A stretch of DNA of 64,000 bases from JANPCX01 sp966211815. GTDB taxonomy: Bacteria > Pseudomonadota > Gammaproteobacteria > Burkholderiales > Burkholderiaceae_C. Below are positions 44,166 to 54,475 of this stretch, piece after piece. The notes beneath the pieces are model-generated. The model did not search any database. It saw only the letters and a program-made list of their open reading frames with translations, and was not told where the DNA came from. The DNA lies in assembly GCA_966211815.1 (NCBI GenBank), contig CBIHOD010000001.1, positions 124,001-188,000 on the forward strand, read 5' to 3'. Made by a program: the position numbers and the translations under genes. Position 1 is the first letter of the stretch. Each line of letters begins with the position of its first letter.

Positions 44166-45056
44166 ATGTCCGCTGAAAATCACGCTGCATCGGGTCCGAG
44201 CGCGACCGAATACATCCAGCACCACCTGCAGCATCTGCAGAAGAACTTCTCTTTCGAGAGCGTGAAGCAGGCGTCCATCGTCGACTTCAGCGTGTTCAAC
44301 CTGGATTCGCTGTTCTATTCGACCGTCCTGGGCATCCTGGCCTGCTTCCTGATGTGGAAGGCCGCGCGCCGCGCCACGTCCGGCGTGCCGGGCCGTTTCC
44401 AGGCCGCCGTCGAGATCCTGGCCGAGATGGTCGAGAACCAGGCCAAGGGCGTGATCCACAACGCCAAGAGCCGCAAGCTGGTCTCGCCCCTGGCGCTCAC
44501 CGTGTTCGTCTGGATCTTCCTGATGAACTTCATGGACATGCTGCCCGTCGACGCCCTGCCCATGCTCTGGCACAGCGCCGGCCCCGCTCTCGGCTTCAAG
44601 GACTACATGCGCGTCGTGCCCACCGCCGACCTGTCCACCACGCTCGGCCTGTCGGTCAGCGTGCTGGTCGTCTGCCTCGTCTACAACGTCAAGATCAAGG
44701 GCGTCGGCGGCTGGGCGCACGAATTGATCGCCGCGCCGTTCGGCGACAAGTGGTTTCTCTATCCGGTGAACTTCCTCATGCAGATGATCGAGTTCGTCGC
44801 GAAAACGGTGTCCCACGGCATGCGGCTCTTCGGCAACATGTTCGCAGGCGAGCTCGTGTTCATGCTGATCGCCCTCATGGGCGGCGTGTGGGCGTGGGAG
44901 TTCAATCCCCTGTCCGGCGGTTTCTGGCTGGGGGTGGGGCAGGTGGTGGCGGGCACGGTGTGGACGCTGTTCCACATCCTCGTGATCACTTTGCAGGCAT
45001 TCATCTTCATGATGCTGACCCTGATCTACGTGGGCCAGGCTCATGACGCGCACTGA
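44166..45056 (+). CDS. atpB: ATP synthase F0 subunit a
   Basis: 296 residues, five or six TM helices. Proton-channel arginine in GMRLFGNMFAGELVFML; DMLPVDALP and FFLYPVNFLMQMIEFVAK-type segments match subunit a. A longer soluble N terminus (about 35 residues, TEYIQHHLQHLQKN) than in E. coli is common in Burkholderiales. Lies 17 bp after atpI. Confidence 0.97.
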   Translation: MSAENHAASGPSATEYIQHHLQHLQKNFSFESVKQASIVDFSVFNLDSLFYSTVLGILACFLMWKAARRATSGVPGRFQAAVEILAEMVENQAKGVIHNAKSRKLVSPLALTVFVWIFLMNFMDMLPVDALPMLWHSAGPALGFKDYMRVVPTADLSTTLGLSVSVLVVCLVYNVKIKGVGGWAHELIAAPFGDKWFLYPVNFLMQMIEFVAKTVSHGMRLFGNMFAGELVFMLIALMGGVWAWEFNPLSGGFWLGVGQVVAGTVWTLFHILVITLQAFIFMMLTLIYVGQAHDAH

Positions 45057-45144
45057 CGCCCCCGGGTGTCGTTGCACGGCCTGATTCTTCTCTTCCCGTT
45101 ATTCCTTTCTTTTTCTTTCTTTCTTTCATTCCTTAGGAGCAATC

Positions 45145-45393
45145 ATGGAAAACATCCTCGGTCTCGTCGCGCTGGCTTGTGGTTTGATCGTGGGCCTGGG
45201 CGCCATCGGCGCCTCCATCGGCATCGCGCTGATGGGCGGCAAGTTCCTCGAGTCCTCGGCCCGCCAACCCGAACTGATGAACGAACTGCAGACCAAGATG
45301 TTCATCTTGGCCGGCCTGATCGACGCCGCCTTCCTGATCGGCGTGGCCATCGCACTGCTGTTCGCATTCGCAAACCCCTTCGTCATCCGCTGA
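45145..45393 (+). CDS. atpE: ATP synthase F0 subunit c
   Basis: 82-residue hairpin of two TM helices. Helix 1 has the small-residue run GLIVGLGAIGASIGIALMGG; polar loop ESSARQPEL; helix 2 has the ion-binding Asp in LAGLIDAAFLIGVAIALL. A single Asp with no nearby Glu/Ser sodium signature points to a proton-driven ring. Upstream gap of 88 bp includes a striking pyrimidine tract (45089-45131). Confidence 0.97.
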   Translation: MENILGLVALACGLIVGLGAIGASIGIALMGGKFLESSARQPELMNELQTKMFILAGLIDAAFLIGVAIALLFAFANPFVIR

Positions 45394-45430
45394 TTTCCCC
45401 CGCCCCTTTCACGACTGAAAGGATCGTGCC

Positions 45431-45901
45431 GTGAACATCAATGCAACCCTGTTCCTGCAAGCGGTCGTCTTCGCGATCCTTGTGTGGTTCACCATGCGCT
45501 ACATCTGGCCGCCCTTGACAAAGGCCCTGGACGAACGCGCCGCCAAGATCGCCGAAGGGCTCTCGGCGGCCGATCGCGCCAAGACCGAACTGGCTTCGGC
45601 TAACAAGAAGGCCCAAGAGCAACTGGCGTCCGCGAACACCAGCGTCTCCCAGCGATTGAGCGATGCCGAGCGCCGCGCCCAGTCGATGATCGAAGAGGCC
45701 AAAGCCCGTGCCCACGAAGAAGGCGCCAAGATCATCGCGGCGGCCCGGGCGGAAGCCGACCAAGAGGCCGTCAAGGTCCGGGAAGCCCTGCGCGACCAGG
45801 TGGCCGTGCTGGCCGTCAAGGGCGCCGAGCAGATCCTCAAGCGCGAAGTCAATGCCGGCGTCCACGCCGAGCTCCTGACGCGCCTGAAGGCCGAGCTGTG
45901 A
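45431..45901 (+). CDS. atpF: ATP synthase F0 subunit b
   Basis: 156 residues with a GTG start at 45431 (AAAGGA 7 bp upstream). One N-terminal TM (ATLFLQAVVFAILVWFTMRY) followed by a long charged coiled coil (DERAAKIAEGLSAADRAKTEL and on) that forms the peripheral stalk. Normal length. Confidence 0.97.
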   Translation: MNINATLFLQAVVFAILVWFTMRYIWPPLTKALDERAAKIAEGLSAADRAKTELASANKKAQEQLASANTSVSQRLSDAERRAQSMIEEAKARAHEEGAKIIAAARAEADQEAVKVREALRDQVAVLAVKGAEQILKREVNAGVHAELLTRLKAEL

Positions 45902-45926
45902 ACGCGCGCCCGTCCGGAGTCTGAGC

Positions 45927-46460
45927 ATGGCTGAATTAGCAACCCTCGCCCGCCCCTATGCCGAAGCGCTGTTCCAGGTCGCCGTCAAAGGCGACCTGAA
46001 AGCCCTGGCCGAACAAGTCCAGGCCCTGGGCCTGGTGACGGCCGACGCGCAGCTGCGCCAGTTCGCCGACAACCCCAAGGCCAGCGCCGAGCAGGTGATG
46101 TCCGTCGTGCAGGCCGCCGCGGGCGTGCCCTTGTCGGCCCCCATCGTCAACCTGATGGGTGCCGTGATCGAGAACGGCCGCCTGGCGGTCATGCCCGAGA
46201 TCGCGGCGCAGTTCCAGGCGCTGGTCAACCAGAACGCCGGCTCCTCGGACGCCGTCATCCACAGCGCTTTCCCGATCGACGACCGCCAGCTGTCCGACCT
46301 CGTCGCGACCCTGGAGAAACGTTTCGGCCGCAAGCTCAACGCCTCCGTCCGGGTGCAGCCCGAACTGATCGGCGGTGTGCGGGTGGTGGTGGGCGACGAG
46401 GTGCTCGACACGTCGGTCAAGGCCCGACTTGAACAAATGAAAGTGGCGCTGACCGCCTGA
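45927..46460 (+). CDS. atpH: ATP synthase F1 subunit delta
   Basis: 177 residues. Helical N-terminal domain beginning LATLARPYAEALFQVA, and the C-terminal VQPELIGGVRVVVGDEVLDTSVKARLEQM that binds subunit b. Connects the stalk to F1. Downstream, an 85-bp gap precedes atpA. Confidence 0.97.
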   Translation: MAELATLARPYAEALFQVAVKGDLKALAEQVQALGLVTADAQLRQFADNPKASAEQVMSVVQAAAGVPLSAPIVNLMGAVIENGRLAVMPEIAAQFQALVNQNAGSSDAVIHSAFPIDDRQLSDLVATLEKRFGRKLNASVRVQPELIGGVRVVVGDEVLDTSVKARLEQMKVALTA

Positions 46461-46545
46461 AGGCAGGCGCCCCCGTGGCGCCTGCAAGCGGTTCGATCCC
46501 CATCCACATCGTGGGCGCTTTGTGCCTGCGGACCGGAGTAAAGCA

Positions 46546-48099
<1,554 letters not shown>

Positions 48100-48138
48100 C
48101 CCTGACAACGACCCTGAAACCCATTTAGGAGCTCCGTC

Positions 48139-49008
48139 ATGGCAGCAGGAAAGGAAATACGCGGCAAGATCAAGAGTGTCGAGAACACCAAGAAGATCAC
48201 CAAGGCCATGGAAATGGTCGCCGCCTCGAAGATGCGCAAGGCGCAGGACCGCATGCGCGCGGCCCGGCCCTACGCCGACAAGATCCGCAACCTGGCGGCC
48301 AACCTGTCCCAGGCCACGCCCGAGTACCAGCACCCCTTCATGGTTGCCCATGACGGCGCGAAAACCGCGGGCTTCATCGTCGTCACCACCGACAAGGGCC
48401 TGTGCGGCGGCTTGAACACCAACGTCCTGCGCGCCGTCACCTCCAAACTGAGGGAATTGGAAGCGGTGGGCCAGAAGACCGAGGCGGTCGCCATCGGCAA
48501 CAAGGGCCTGGGGTTCTTGAACCGCATCGGTGCCAAGGTGGTTTCGCACGTCACCCAGCTGGGCGACAAACCCCACCTGGACAAGCTGATCGGCCCGGTG
48601 AAGGTGCTGCTCGACGCCTATGCGGAAGGCAAGCTCAGTGCGGTGTACCTCTGCTACACCCGCTTCATCAACACGATGAAGCAGGAGCCGGTGGTGCAGC
48701 AGCTGCTGCCGCTGTCGGCCGAAAGCATGACCGCCGACAAGTCCGGCCACGGCTGGGATTACATCTACGAGCCTGACGCGCCGAGCGTGATCAACGAGCT
48801 GCTGGTGCGCTACACCGAAGCCCTGATCTACCAGGCCGTCGCCGAGAACATGGCGTCCGAGCAGTCGGCCCGCATGGTGGCGATGAAGTCGGCCACCGAC
48901 AACGCCGGCAACGTGATCGCCGAGCTGAAACTGGTCTACAACAAGACCCGCCAGGCGGCGATCACCAAAGAATTGTCCGAGATCGTGGCCGGCGCGGCCG
49001 CCGTCTAA
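48139..49008 (+). CDS. atpG: ATP synthase F1 subunit gamma
   Basis: 289 residues. N-terminal rotor helix KEIRGKIKSVENTKKITKAMEMVAASK-type pattern, middle TTDKGLCGGLNTNVLR, C-terminal helix ending KTRQAAITKELSEIVAGA. Central shaft subunit. Ribosome site AGGAG. Length as in the family. Confidence 0.98.
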   Translation: MAAGKEIRGKIKSVENTKKITKAMEMVAASKMRKAQDRMRAARPYADKIRNLAANLSQATPEYQHPFMVAHDGAKTAGFIVVTTDKGLCGGLNTNVLRAVTSKLRELEAVGQKTEAVAIGNKGLGFLNRIGAKVVSHVTQLGDKPHLDKLIGPVKVLLDAYAEGKLSAVYLCYTRFINTMKQEPVVQQLLPLSAESMTADKSGHGWDYIYEPDAPSVINELLVRYTEALIYQAVAENMASEQSARMVAMKSATDNAGNVIAELKLVYNKTRQAAITKELSEIVAGAAAV

Positions 49009-49036
49009 GCACCCCGAATTGATAAAAGGAAGCGAC

Positions 49037-50461
49037 ATGTCGAATACTCAAGCAGCGACCCAAGCCGAAGGCCGGATCGTCCAGTGCATCGGCGCCGTGG
49101 TGGACGTGGAGTTCCCCCGCGACCAGATGCCCAAGGTGTATGACGCCTTGAAGATGGTGGGCACCGAACTGACCCTGGAAGTGCAGCAGCAGCTCGGCGA
49201 CGGCGTCGTGCGCACCATCGCGCTGGGCTCGTCCGACGGCCTGCGCCGCGGCCTGACCGTTCAGAACACCGGCAACCCGATCTCCGTGCCCGTCGGCCGC
49301 GCCACGCTCGGCCGCATCATGGACGTGCTGGGCACCCCGATCGACGAGCGCGGCCCCGTCAGCCAGGAGCTGACCGCCTCCATCCACCGCAAGCCGCCGG
49401 CCTATGACGAGCTGAGCCCGTCGCAGGACCTGCTGGAGACCGGCATCAAGGTGATCGACCTCGTCTGCCCGTTCGCCAAGGGCGGCAAGGTGGGCCTGTT
49501 CGGCGGCGCCGGCGTGGGCAAGACCGTGAACATGATGGAGCTCATCAACAACATCGCCAAGGCGCACTCGGGCCTGTCGGTGTTCGCCGGCGTGGGCGAG
49601 CGCACCCGCGAGGGCAACGACTTCTACCACGAGATGGCCGACTCCGGCGTCGTGAACCTGGAGAAGCTTGAAGACTCCAAGGTGTCCATGGTCTACGGCC
49701 AGATGAACGAGCCGCCGGGCAACCGCCTGCGCGTCGCGCTGACCGGCCTGACCATCGCCGAGTCCTTCCGCGACGAAGGCCGCGACGTGCTGTTCTTCGT
49801 CGACAACATCTACCGCTACACCCTGGCCGGCACCGAAGTGTCCGCGCTGCTGGGCCGCATGCCCTCCGCCGTGGGCTACCAGCCGACGCTGGCCGAGGAA
49901 ATGGGCCGCCTGCAAGAGCGCATCACGTCGACCAAGGTCGGCTCGATCACCTCGATCCAGGCCGTCTACGTGCCCGCCGACGACTTGACCGACCCGTCGC
50001 CCGCGACCACCTTCGCCCACTTGGACTCCACCGTCGTGCTGTCCCGCGACATCGCCGCGCTGGGCATCTACCCCGCGGTGGACCCGCTGGATTCCACCAG
50101 CCGCCAGCTCGACCCGAACGTCGTCGGCGAGGAGCACTACAACGTCGCCCGCCAAGTGCAGGGCACGCTGCAGCGCTACAAGGAACTGCGCGACATCATC
50201 GCCATCCTGGGCATGGACGAACTCGCGCCGGAAGACAAGCTGGCCGTGGCCCGCGCCCGGAAGATCCAGCGTTTCCTGTCGCAGCCGTTCCACGTGGCCG
50301 AAGTGTTCACCGGCGCCCCGGGCAAGTACGTGCCGCTGAAGGAAACCATCCGCGGCTTCAAGATGATCGTGGCCGGCGAGTGCGACAGCCTGCCCGAGCA
50401 AGCGTTCTACATGGTCGGCACGATCGACGAGGCGTTCGAGAAGGCCAAGAAGATGCAATAA
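49037..50461 (+). CDS. atpD: ATP synthase F1 subunit beta
   Basis: 474 residues; catalytic subunit. P-loop GGAGVGKTVNMMELI, catalytic Glu in GVGERTREGNDFYHEM, DELSEED-type region present as GMDELAPEDKLAV. Start at 49037 (MSNTQAAT) after AAAAGGAAG; the ATG-like start 18 bases earlier lacks family support. Confidence 0.98.
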   Translation: MSNTQAATQAEGRIVQCIGAVVDVEFPRDQMPKVYDALKMVGTELTLEVQQQLGDGVVRTIALGSSDGLRRGLTVQNTGNPISVPVGRATLGRIMDVLGTPIDERGPVSQELTASIHRKPPAYDELSPSQDLLETGIKVIDLVCPFAKGGKVGLFGGAGVGKTVNMMELINNIAKAHSGLSVFAGVGERTREGNDFYHEMADSGVVNLEKLEDSKVSMVYGQMNEPPGNRLRVALTGLTIAESFRDEGRDVLFFVDNIYRYTLAGTEVSALLGRMPSAVGYQPTLAEEMGRLQERITSTKVGSITSIQAVYVPADDLTDPSPATTFAHLDSTVVLSRDIAALGIYPAVDPLDSTSRQLDPNVVGEEHYNVARQVQGTLQRYKELRDIIAILGMDELAPEDKLAVARARKIQRFLSQPFHVAEVFTGAPGKYVPLKETIRGFKMIVAGECDSLPEQAFYMVGTIDEAFEKAKKMQ

Positions 50462-50600
50462 GCGGGCGGGGGCGGCGAGCACATCCTCCGCCGACGCGGC
50501 CGCGCCTCCAACGCGGCCGGGTTGGCAGCACAGGCGCCTGGCCACGCCCTCCCTCTGTTGTTCTTCGCACTGCTTGAACGAAATTTAAGGATTACCACGC

Positions 50601-51017
50601 ATGGCCACCCTGCACGTTGATGTTGTTTCCGCCGAAGAGTCGATCTTCTCGGGCGAGGCCAAGTTCGTGGCCTTGCCGGGCGAAGGCGGCGAGCTGGGCA
50701 TCCTGCCGCGCCACACGCCGCTGATCACCCGCATCCGCCCCGGCGCGGTGCGCATCGAGCGCGCCGACAACGGCCAGGAAGAGTTCGTCTTCGTGGCCGG
50801 CGGCATCCTCGAAGTCCAGCCCGGCACCGTCACGGTGCTGGCCGACACCGCGATCCGCGGCAAGGACCTGGACGAAGCCAAGGCCAACGAAGCCAAAGCC
50901 CTGGCCGAAGAGGCGCTGAAGAACGCCAAGAGCGACATCGACCTGGCGAAGGCGCAGAACGAACTCGTCGCCCTGGCGGCGCAGATCGCGGCGCTGCGCA
51001 AGTACCGCAAGAAATAA
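50601..51017 (+). CDS. atpC: ATP synthase F1 subunit epsilon
   Basis: 138 residues. Beta-sandwich (LHVDVVSAEESIFSGEAKFV; GELGILPRHTPLITRI) followed by two C-terminal helices (DLDEAKANEAKALAEEALK) that can inhibit rotation. The last atp gene, separated from atpD by a 139-bp gap. Confidence 0.97.
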   Translation: MATLHVDVVSAEESIFSGEAKFVALPGEGGELGILPRHTPLITRIRPGAVRIERADNGQEEFVFVAGGILEVQPGTVTVLADTAIRGKDLDEAKANEAKALAEEALKNAKSDIDLAKAQNELVALAAQIAALRKYRKK

Positions 51018-51055
51018 CAAGCGCGGCCTCTTACGCCTCGCTTCCTCAAAAAAAT

Positions 51056-51093
51056 AAAACCGCCATGCCTGGGAAGGCATGGCGGTTTTTTTT
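51056..51093 (+). terminator. strong Rho-independent terminator of the atp operon
   Basis: ACCGCCATGCC (51059-51069), loop TGGGAA, GGCATGGCGGT (51076-51086), then a run of T to 51093. The A tract before it makes it able to stop transcription from the other side too. The rest of the gap to 51297 holds only a weak AAAAGC/GCTTTT hairpin (51272-51291), a possible terminator for the convergent lipoprotein gene. Confidence 0.95.
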
Positions 51094-51297
51094 CGTCACC
51101 GGCGATCGTTTTTCTGTTTTCCCCTTGTTCGGATCAGCGACCCTCGCCAGCGCACCTCGGTGGTTCGCTGCCCAACGGTCTCCCGATCGCACCCAACGAC
51201 GCCCGGTTCCCGACCCCGGCGGGTCGGGCGGATCGCACCGCGCCGACTCGCACGCCCGGCACCGCTGTCGGAAAAGCGGCGCCAGGCTTTTAAGGGA

Positions 51298-53511
51298 TCA
51301 ATCGATGCGGATCGTCACTTGCGCTTCGGCGGTGGATGCGTTGGCCTTGCACACCGCGTAAGCGGTTTGCGCGGTCGGCGCACCCAACACATAGGCTTTG
51401 GTGTGGACGAGCCCGGAAGCATCGACCGGGATGTCGTCGTACAGCGCGCCGTACGAATACGTCAGGGACGACGCCGCACGGCATTTGGCCGGCTGGTTGG
51501 ATTGCAGGACGAAACTCGCGTTGTATCCGGAACGCGTGGTCTTGGTGACGGTCACGGACAGCGGGGTGGCCGGATCCGGTTGAGGGTTGGGGGTGGGCTC
51601 CGGATTGGGGACGGGATTGGGGACGGGGTTGGGATTCGTCGAACCCACACCCGCCTTCAATGCGTTGGCCGGTATCTCGATCATGTAGACATCGACGTCG
51701 TACGAGCTGTTCACGTTCCAGTTGCTGGAGAAGACAACCTTTGTGAAGTCGCGGTTGACTGTCGCGTGCGGCTCGGTCCAATACCAGTCCGAATCAGGTG
51801 TGATGTTTCTCGTGGTGGCCAAGGTGTAGATCGTGGGGTTCGGCTTCAATTCAACCGCCAGAACCTTGTCATGCATCCATTTCTTGGCGAAGGGGATGTT
51901 GTCCCGCGTGGAAGCTTCGCCGTAGGTGCTGACCAAAACCCACCCCGGCTTGTTGAACGACTTGCCGGAGAAGTGGTACGCGGCGTTCATCCCATCGACA
52001 TAGTTGTCGAACAGTTGCGTCACCGCGCCGGTCCGCAGGTTGCGCATGTAGACGCCGCGGCCTTCGACACCGTCGCCGGTGTCATCGTAAGAGATGGACA
52101 CATACACGTCGTCGCCATTGGCGTCGATCGCGATGTCCGAATGCTCGCCCCGCTTCGCCACCAGCATTTCCTTGGAGAAGTCCCGCGAATAGGAAATGAC
52201 CGCGTAATCGGTCGGCGCGGCTTTGCTTCCCACGACACCCGAGACCACGCAGTAATCGCCGCTGGGGCTCATGCTGATGTTGTCAGGGTCGCTCAGGCTC
52301 TTCATGCCCAGGATCGTGTCGGTCTGGCGGTCCCAGGTGAACACGCCGACGGTCGACCAATCGCCCTTTTCAACCTTGAAGCACCAATAGCGGGCATCCT
52401 TCGAAGACGAGCCTTCGCCGCCGGTCCACACGTGCTCTGCGTTGGGCCACTTGGCTTTCACCCGAGCGCTGAAATCCGCGACGACCCGGGTGACATTGGT
52501 CGAAACGTTCAGCTCCCGGAAATTCATGCCGTTGCCGTTCATTTCGACGTGGTAGAGCAGGTTCGGGTCCTGCGGATGCCAGCTGGGCTCGGTGTCCGGC
52601 CCCAGGCCATTGAGTTGCTTCAATTTCGCCTTGGTGATGGCGTCATAGAGGAACATGCCGCCGCCGCCCACGCCGTAGACCAGGTATTTGGAATTGTCGG
52701 CGTTGAAAGCCTGGTGGCGCGAGTAGTCGTTGACCAGCGCCGATGTCCCCGCGCCGTCGGCCTTGTTGTCCGTCGCGCGGGACATGCAGGTCTTGTAATT
52801 GGGCTCCGTGAACACGGTCCCCTTGGCCGGCTTGGCCATGTCGACGATGGGATCGACCAGCCGGGTGGACGTCAGCGCGAACCCTGGCGCCGCGGCATAC
52901 AGGCTGGCGCAGGCGGGGCTCAGGCCGGCAGTGTTCGAGGCCCCAGGGATGGTGAGGCGCAGTGCCCCGTTCCACCACAACGCGCCCGTGCCGGGCAGCA
53001 CGTCGATGCCGTCGAAAGCGGTGGTTTTGTCCGCGGTGGCGCGGTCGAAGGTCACGCCCTGCGCGGTGGGCAGGATCTTCTGGCCGGCGGCGGTGATGGA
53101 CTCGATGAACAGGTTGCGGTCTTGTCCTTCGGCCGTGTCCAGGTCGTTGTTGTAGACGATGTCCAGCTTGGTGCCCGCGGCCAGGCTGGGCATGTTGAAG
53201 GCGTAGTCTTGGAATTCGGTGGCGCGCACTTCGACGCTGTCGATCACCTTGCCGTCGGCGATGATCACCATGAACGCGCCTTGCTTGTAGGTCGAGGGGC
53301 CGCCGCGCACGCCCGCCAGTTGCGACTTGGCGCGCACCACCAGTGTCTCGCCCGGGCCGGTGTAAGCCGCCGCATGCCTGATCGCGTCATTGCCGGTTTG
53401 CTGCGCCGCCGACATGTCGTCGGCGCCTGTCCCGCCACCGCAACCCGCGAGCATGGCCGAGCCCACGGCTGCGGCCAGCACCGTGGCGCTGAATAGTTTC
53501 GATCGTTTCAT
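51298..53511 (-). CDS. lipoprotein with CBM60-like domain and beta-propeller
   Basis: 737 residues, lipobox MLAGC (Cys24). Residues about 60-165 resemble a Ca-dependent xylan-binding CBM60 module (VRAKSQLAGVRGG; IVYNNDLDTAEGQDRNLF with the following IESITAAGQ). Residues about 230-620 are a WD40/TolB-like propeller, similar in feel to oligogalacturonate-lyase-type propellers (DTEPSWHPQDPNLLYHVE; WTEPHATVNRDFTKVVFSSN). A Pro/Asn linker (repeats of NPVP, about 625-650) leads to a small C-terminal domain with two Cys. No catalytic motif is evident. Its start is the ATG at 53511; longer in-frame starts precede the lipobox by too much. A surface glycan-binding role is inferred. Confidence 0.75.
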   Translation of the reverse strand: MKRSKLFSATVLAAAVGSAMLAGCGGGTGADDMSAAQQTGNDAIRHAAAYTGPGETLVVRAKSQLAGVRGGPSTYKQGAFMVIIADGKVIDSVEVRATEFQDYAFNMPSLAAGTKLDIVYNNDLDTAEGQDRNLFIESITAAGQKILPTAQGVTFDRATADKTTAFDGIDVLPGTGALWWNGALRLTIPGASNTAGLSPACASLYAAAPGFALTSTRLVDPIVDMAKPAKGTVFTEPNYKTCMSRATDNKADGAGTSALVNDYSRHQAFNADNSKYLVYGVGGGGMFLYDAITKAKLKQLNGLGPDTEPSWHPQDPNLLYHVEMNGNGMNFRELNVSTNVTRVVADFSARVKAKWPNAEHVWTGGEGSSSKDARYWCFKVEKGDWSTVGVFTWDRQTDTILGMKSLSDPDNISMSPSGDYCVVSGVVGSKAAPTDYAVISYSRDFSKEMLVAKRGEHSDIAIDANGDDVYVSISYDDTGDGVEGRGVYMRNLRTGAVTQLFDNYVDGMNAAYHFSGKSFNKPGWVLVSTYGEASTRDNIPFAKKWMHDKVLAVELKPNPTIYTLATTRNITPDSDWYWTEPHATVNRDFTKVVFSSNWNVNSSYDVDVYMIEIPANALKAGVGSTNPNPVPNPVPNPEPTPNPQPDPATPLSVTVTKTTRSGYNASFVLQSNQPAKCRAASSLTYSYGALYDDIPVDASGLVHTKAYVLGAPTAQTAYAVCKANASTAEAQVTIRID

Positions 53512-53898
53512 CCCATCTCCCGATTGAGTTCGTCGTTGAATCGCCTTGGGGCGGGGCACCGAAGCATTCGATGGCCGCGCGGTGATGTGCAAGGCGTCGC
53601 TTCTTGCCGGGCCTTCTCGGACCCCGGCCTCAGCTAAAGCGCGTCGCATCCCGTAGGCGGATCAGGACGGTTTCAATTCGACACAAGATTTCCGGCGCGC
53701 GAATGGGTGACGGATCGACCGCGCCGGGCATGCAGCGCCAGTCCAGCCAGGGCTTGCCGTGCGATGGGATCCAGCCCGACGATTCATGCAACGGAAGGAA
53801 CGGCGCCTGCGGTGGCGAGGCGGATAAATCGGCGCTGCCCACCACCCGCCTCACGCCGCGGCGCGTCGCCCGACATCTCGCCGGCTTACGCCGCCCCG
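53512..53898. other. intergenic region upstream of the propeller lipoprotein gene
   Basis: 387 bases with no supported gene. It presumably carries the minus-strand promoter of the lipoprotein gene; TTGAAA (minus strand, about 53672-53677) is a candidate -35 with no good -10. GC is slightly below neighbours. No repeat or RNA gene was seen. Confidence 0.45.
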
Positions 53899-54459
53899 CT
53901 AGCGCCCCCACCGCGGGGCATCGGGCTGTTCGTCGACCGCTTGTTCGCCCGGCCGCAATGGGCAATGGGCCCGCAGCAGGGCGTCCACCTGGCCCACCGC
54001 GGCGAGGAGCCCGGCTTCGAAACGGCCGGCCTGGAAATCGGCGCGCATGGTCTCCAGCACCGCTTGCCAGCGGGCGGGCGTGACGTGGGCATTGAGCCCC
54101 CGGTCGGCGACGATCTCCACCTTGTGCTCGGCCAGCAGCAGGTAGATGAGCACGCCGCTGTTCCCTTCGGTGTCCCAGACCCGCAGCTTGCCGAATTGCG
54201 TGATCGCCCGGTCACGGGCGGTCGCGCGGCGCCACAGGTAGCTCAGCGGCAGGCTGGCTTCGACGCAGACGCAGATTTCCCCGGCATGGCCCGCCTCGCT
54301 GCGGGCCACCCGCTCCTGGATGCGCGCGAGCGCGCCCGGCCCGAGGGCCCGGGCCGCGTCGGTCTCGTCCCAGAGGCGGTGCTTGAGGATGCGCCGCAGC
54401 CTGTTGCCGCTGTCGACGGTCCGGGTTGGGGGAGCTTTCGCTGCCATGGTCGCTTTCAT
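53899..54459 (-). CDS. TPM-domain protein
   Basis: 186 residues from the ATG at 54459. TPM-domain blocks: RIQERVARSEAGHAGEICVCVEASLP, FGKLRVWDTEGNSGVLIYLLLAEHKVEIVADRGLN and QAVLETMRADFQAGRFEAGL. Unlike the YgcG-like gene upstream it has no signal peptide or TM, so it may be a cytosolic paralogue. TPM domains occur in photosystem-repair and envelope proteins of unclear activity. Last gene of the lemA-ygcG-TPM set, 16 bp after ygcG. Confidence 0.85.
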   Translation of the reverse strand: MKATMAAKAPPTRTVDSGNRLRRILKHRLWDETDAARALGPGALARIQERVARSEAGHAGEICVCVEASLPLSYLWRRATARDRAITQFGKLRVWDTEGNSGVLIYLLLAEHKVEIVADRGLNAHVTPARWQAVLETMRADFQAGRFEAGLLAAVGQVDALLRAHCPLRPGEQAVDEQPDAPRWGR

Positions 54460-54475
54460 GAGGGCGTCGCGCCGT

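Noticed and set aside
46488..46500. tRNA-like 'ggttcgatcccc' in the atpH-atpA gap
   Set aside because: No acceptor stem, anticodon arm or other tRNA element can be folded around it.
51598..51640. Pro/Asn repeats as a possible CRISPR-like or satellite DNA array
   Set aside because: It is a coding linker (NPVP/NPEP units) of the lipoprotein; units are 12 bases and in frame.
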